NCBI GenBank assembly: GCA_035943635.1
Contig: DASZBX010000009.1
Location: 1 to 24,603 of the forward strand
DNA from: DASZBX01 sp035943635
Lineage (GTDB): Bacteria; Actinomycetota; Actinomycetes; Streptomycetales; Catenulisporaceae
DNA length: 24,603 nucleotides
Direction of reading: 5' to 3'
In this document: in pieces, positions 24,500-24,603 of the stretch
How positions within the stretch are numbered: position 1 is the stretch's first letter
How the letters are laid out: each line of letters begins with the position of its first letter
Made by a program: the position numbers and the translations under genes
The notes under the pieces: generated by a model
Databases searched by the model: none
What the model was told of the DNA's origin: nothing
The model's input: the letters and a program-made list of their open reading frames with translations, nothing else

Positions 24500-24603
24500 A
24501 TGGGCACGTTGAGCAAGCGGGAGCTGGATGCTCTGGTCGAAGAGGCCACCGTGGACGCGTATGGCGAGGACGAGCAGTTGTCCGGGTTCTCAGTCATGAT
24601 CGG
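24500..24603 (+). CDS. Small conserved actinobacterial protein, start only
   Basis: Thirty-four codons are visible: 'MGTLSKRELDALVEEATVDA' then 'YGEDEQLSGFSVMI', running off the window. This opening is typical of a small actinobacterial family usually labelled 'calcium-binding protein', whose members continue with a 'PF-TT-VLGV-VTV' region; the label is historical and no calcium motif is visible here. Its lack of a ribosome site suggests leaderless translation. Probably native chromosome or the far side of the island. Confidence 0.65.
   Translation, partial: MGTLSKRELDALVEEATVDAYGEDEQLSGFSVMI

Overview
The window is high-GC DNA with actinobacterial protein families throughout (an IS5-type transposase of the family common in actinomycetes, an EACC1-type caspase, a pSAM2-like ICE integrase, leaderless-looking starts). 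It most likely comes from an Actinomycetota chromosome; I cannot name the genus. It reads as a mobile-element and defence island between two ordinary edge genes: a GNAT acetyltransferase cut by the left edge and a small 'DAYGEDEQL'-type protein cut by the right edge.

Layout: (1) 1-336 GNAT acetyltransferase, minus strand. (2) 554-1963 an apparently intact IS5-family element with 28-bp perfect terminal inverted repeats, a DDE transposase and a directly abutting accessory coiled-coil/winged-helix gene. It sits against a badly degraded IS3-family transposase (1964-3000). (3) 3371-4336 and 13916-14389 are the two halves of one IS1380-family transposase gene. (4) Between them, 4337-13915, lies a 9.58-kb element bounded by an 11-bp perfect inverted repeat. 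It carries an operon of three tyrosine recombinases plus a small coiled-coil protein (Tn554/TnpC-like arrangement) and, convergent to it, one cargo gene: an 889-aa EACC1-caspase-TM-WD40 protein. Removing 4337-13915 joins the IS1380 halves in frame into a 479-codon gene of normal family length, which defines the element ends almost to the base. (5) 14724-20811 a complete type I restriction-modification operon hsdM-hsdS-hsdR with overlapping stop/start codons. (6) 21037-22339 an ICE/phage-type integrase broken by a 4-bp duplication and a nonsense codon. (7) 22936-24372 an AlbA_2/Schlafen-like GHKL-fold regulator with a C-terminal winged helix and a three-copy operator over its own start. (8) 24500-end the start of a conserved small actinobacterial gene whose start context closely matches that of the AlbA_2 gene.

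Working model: the recombinase trio and its small partner move the 9.58-kb unit, and the caspase gene is its payload, probably an NTPase-free or solitary conflict effector sensing through its WD40 domain. The type I R-M operon and the AlbA_2 gene next to a dead integrase look like the remains of a second, now immobile, acquisition. No CRISPR array, rRNA or tRNA gene was seen.
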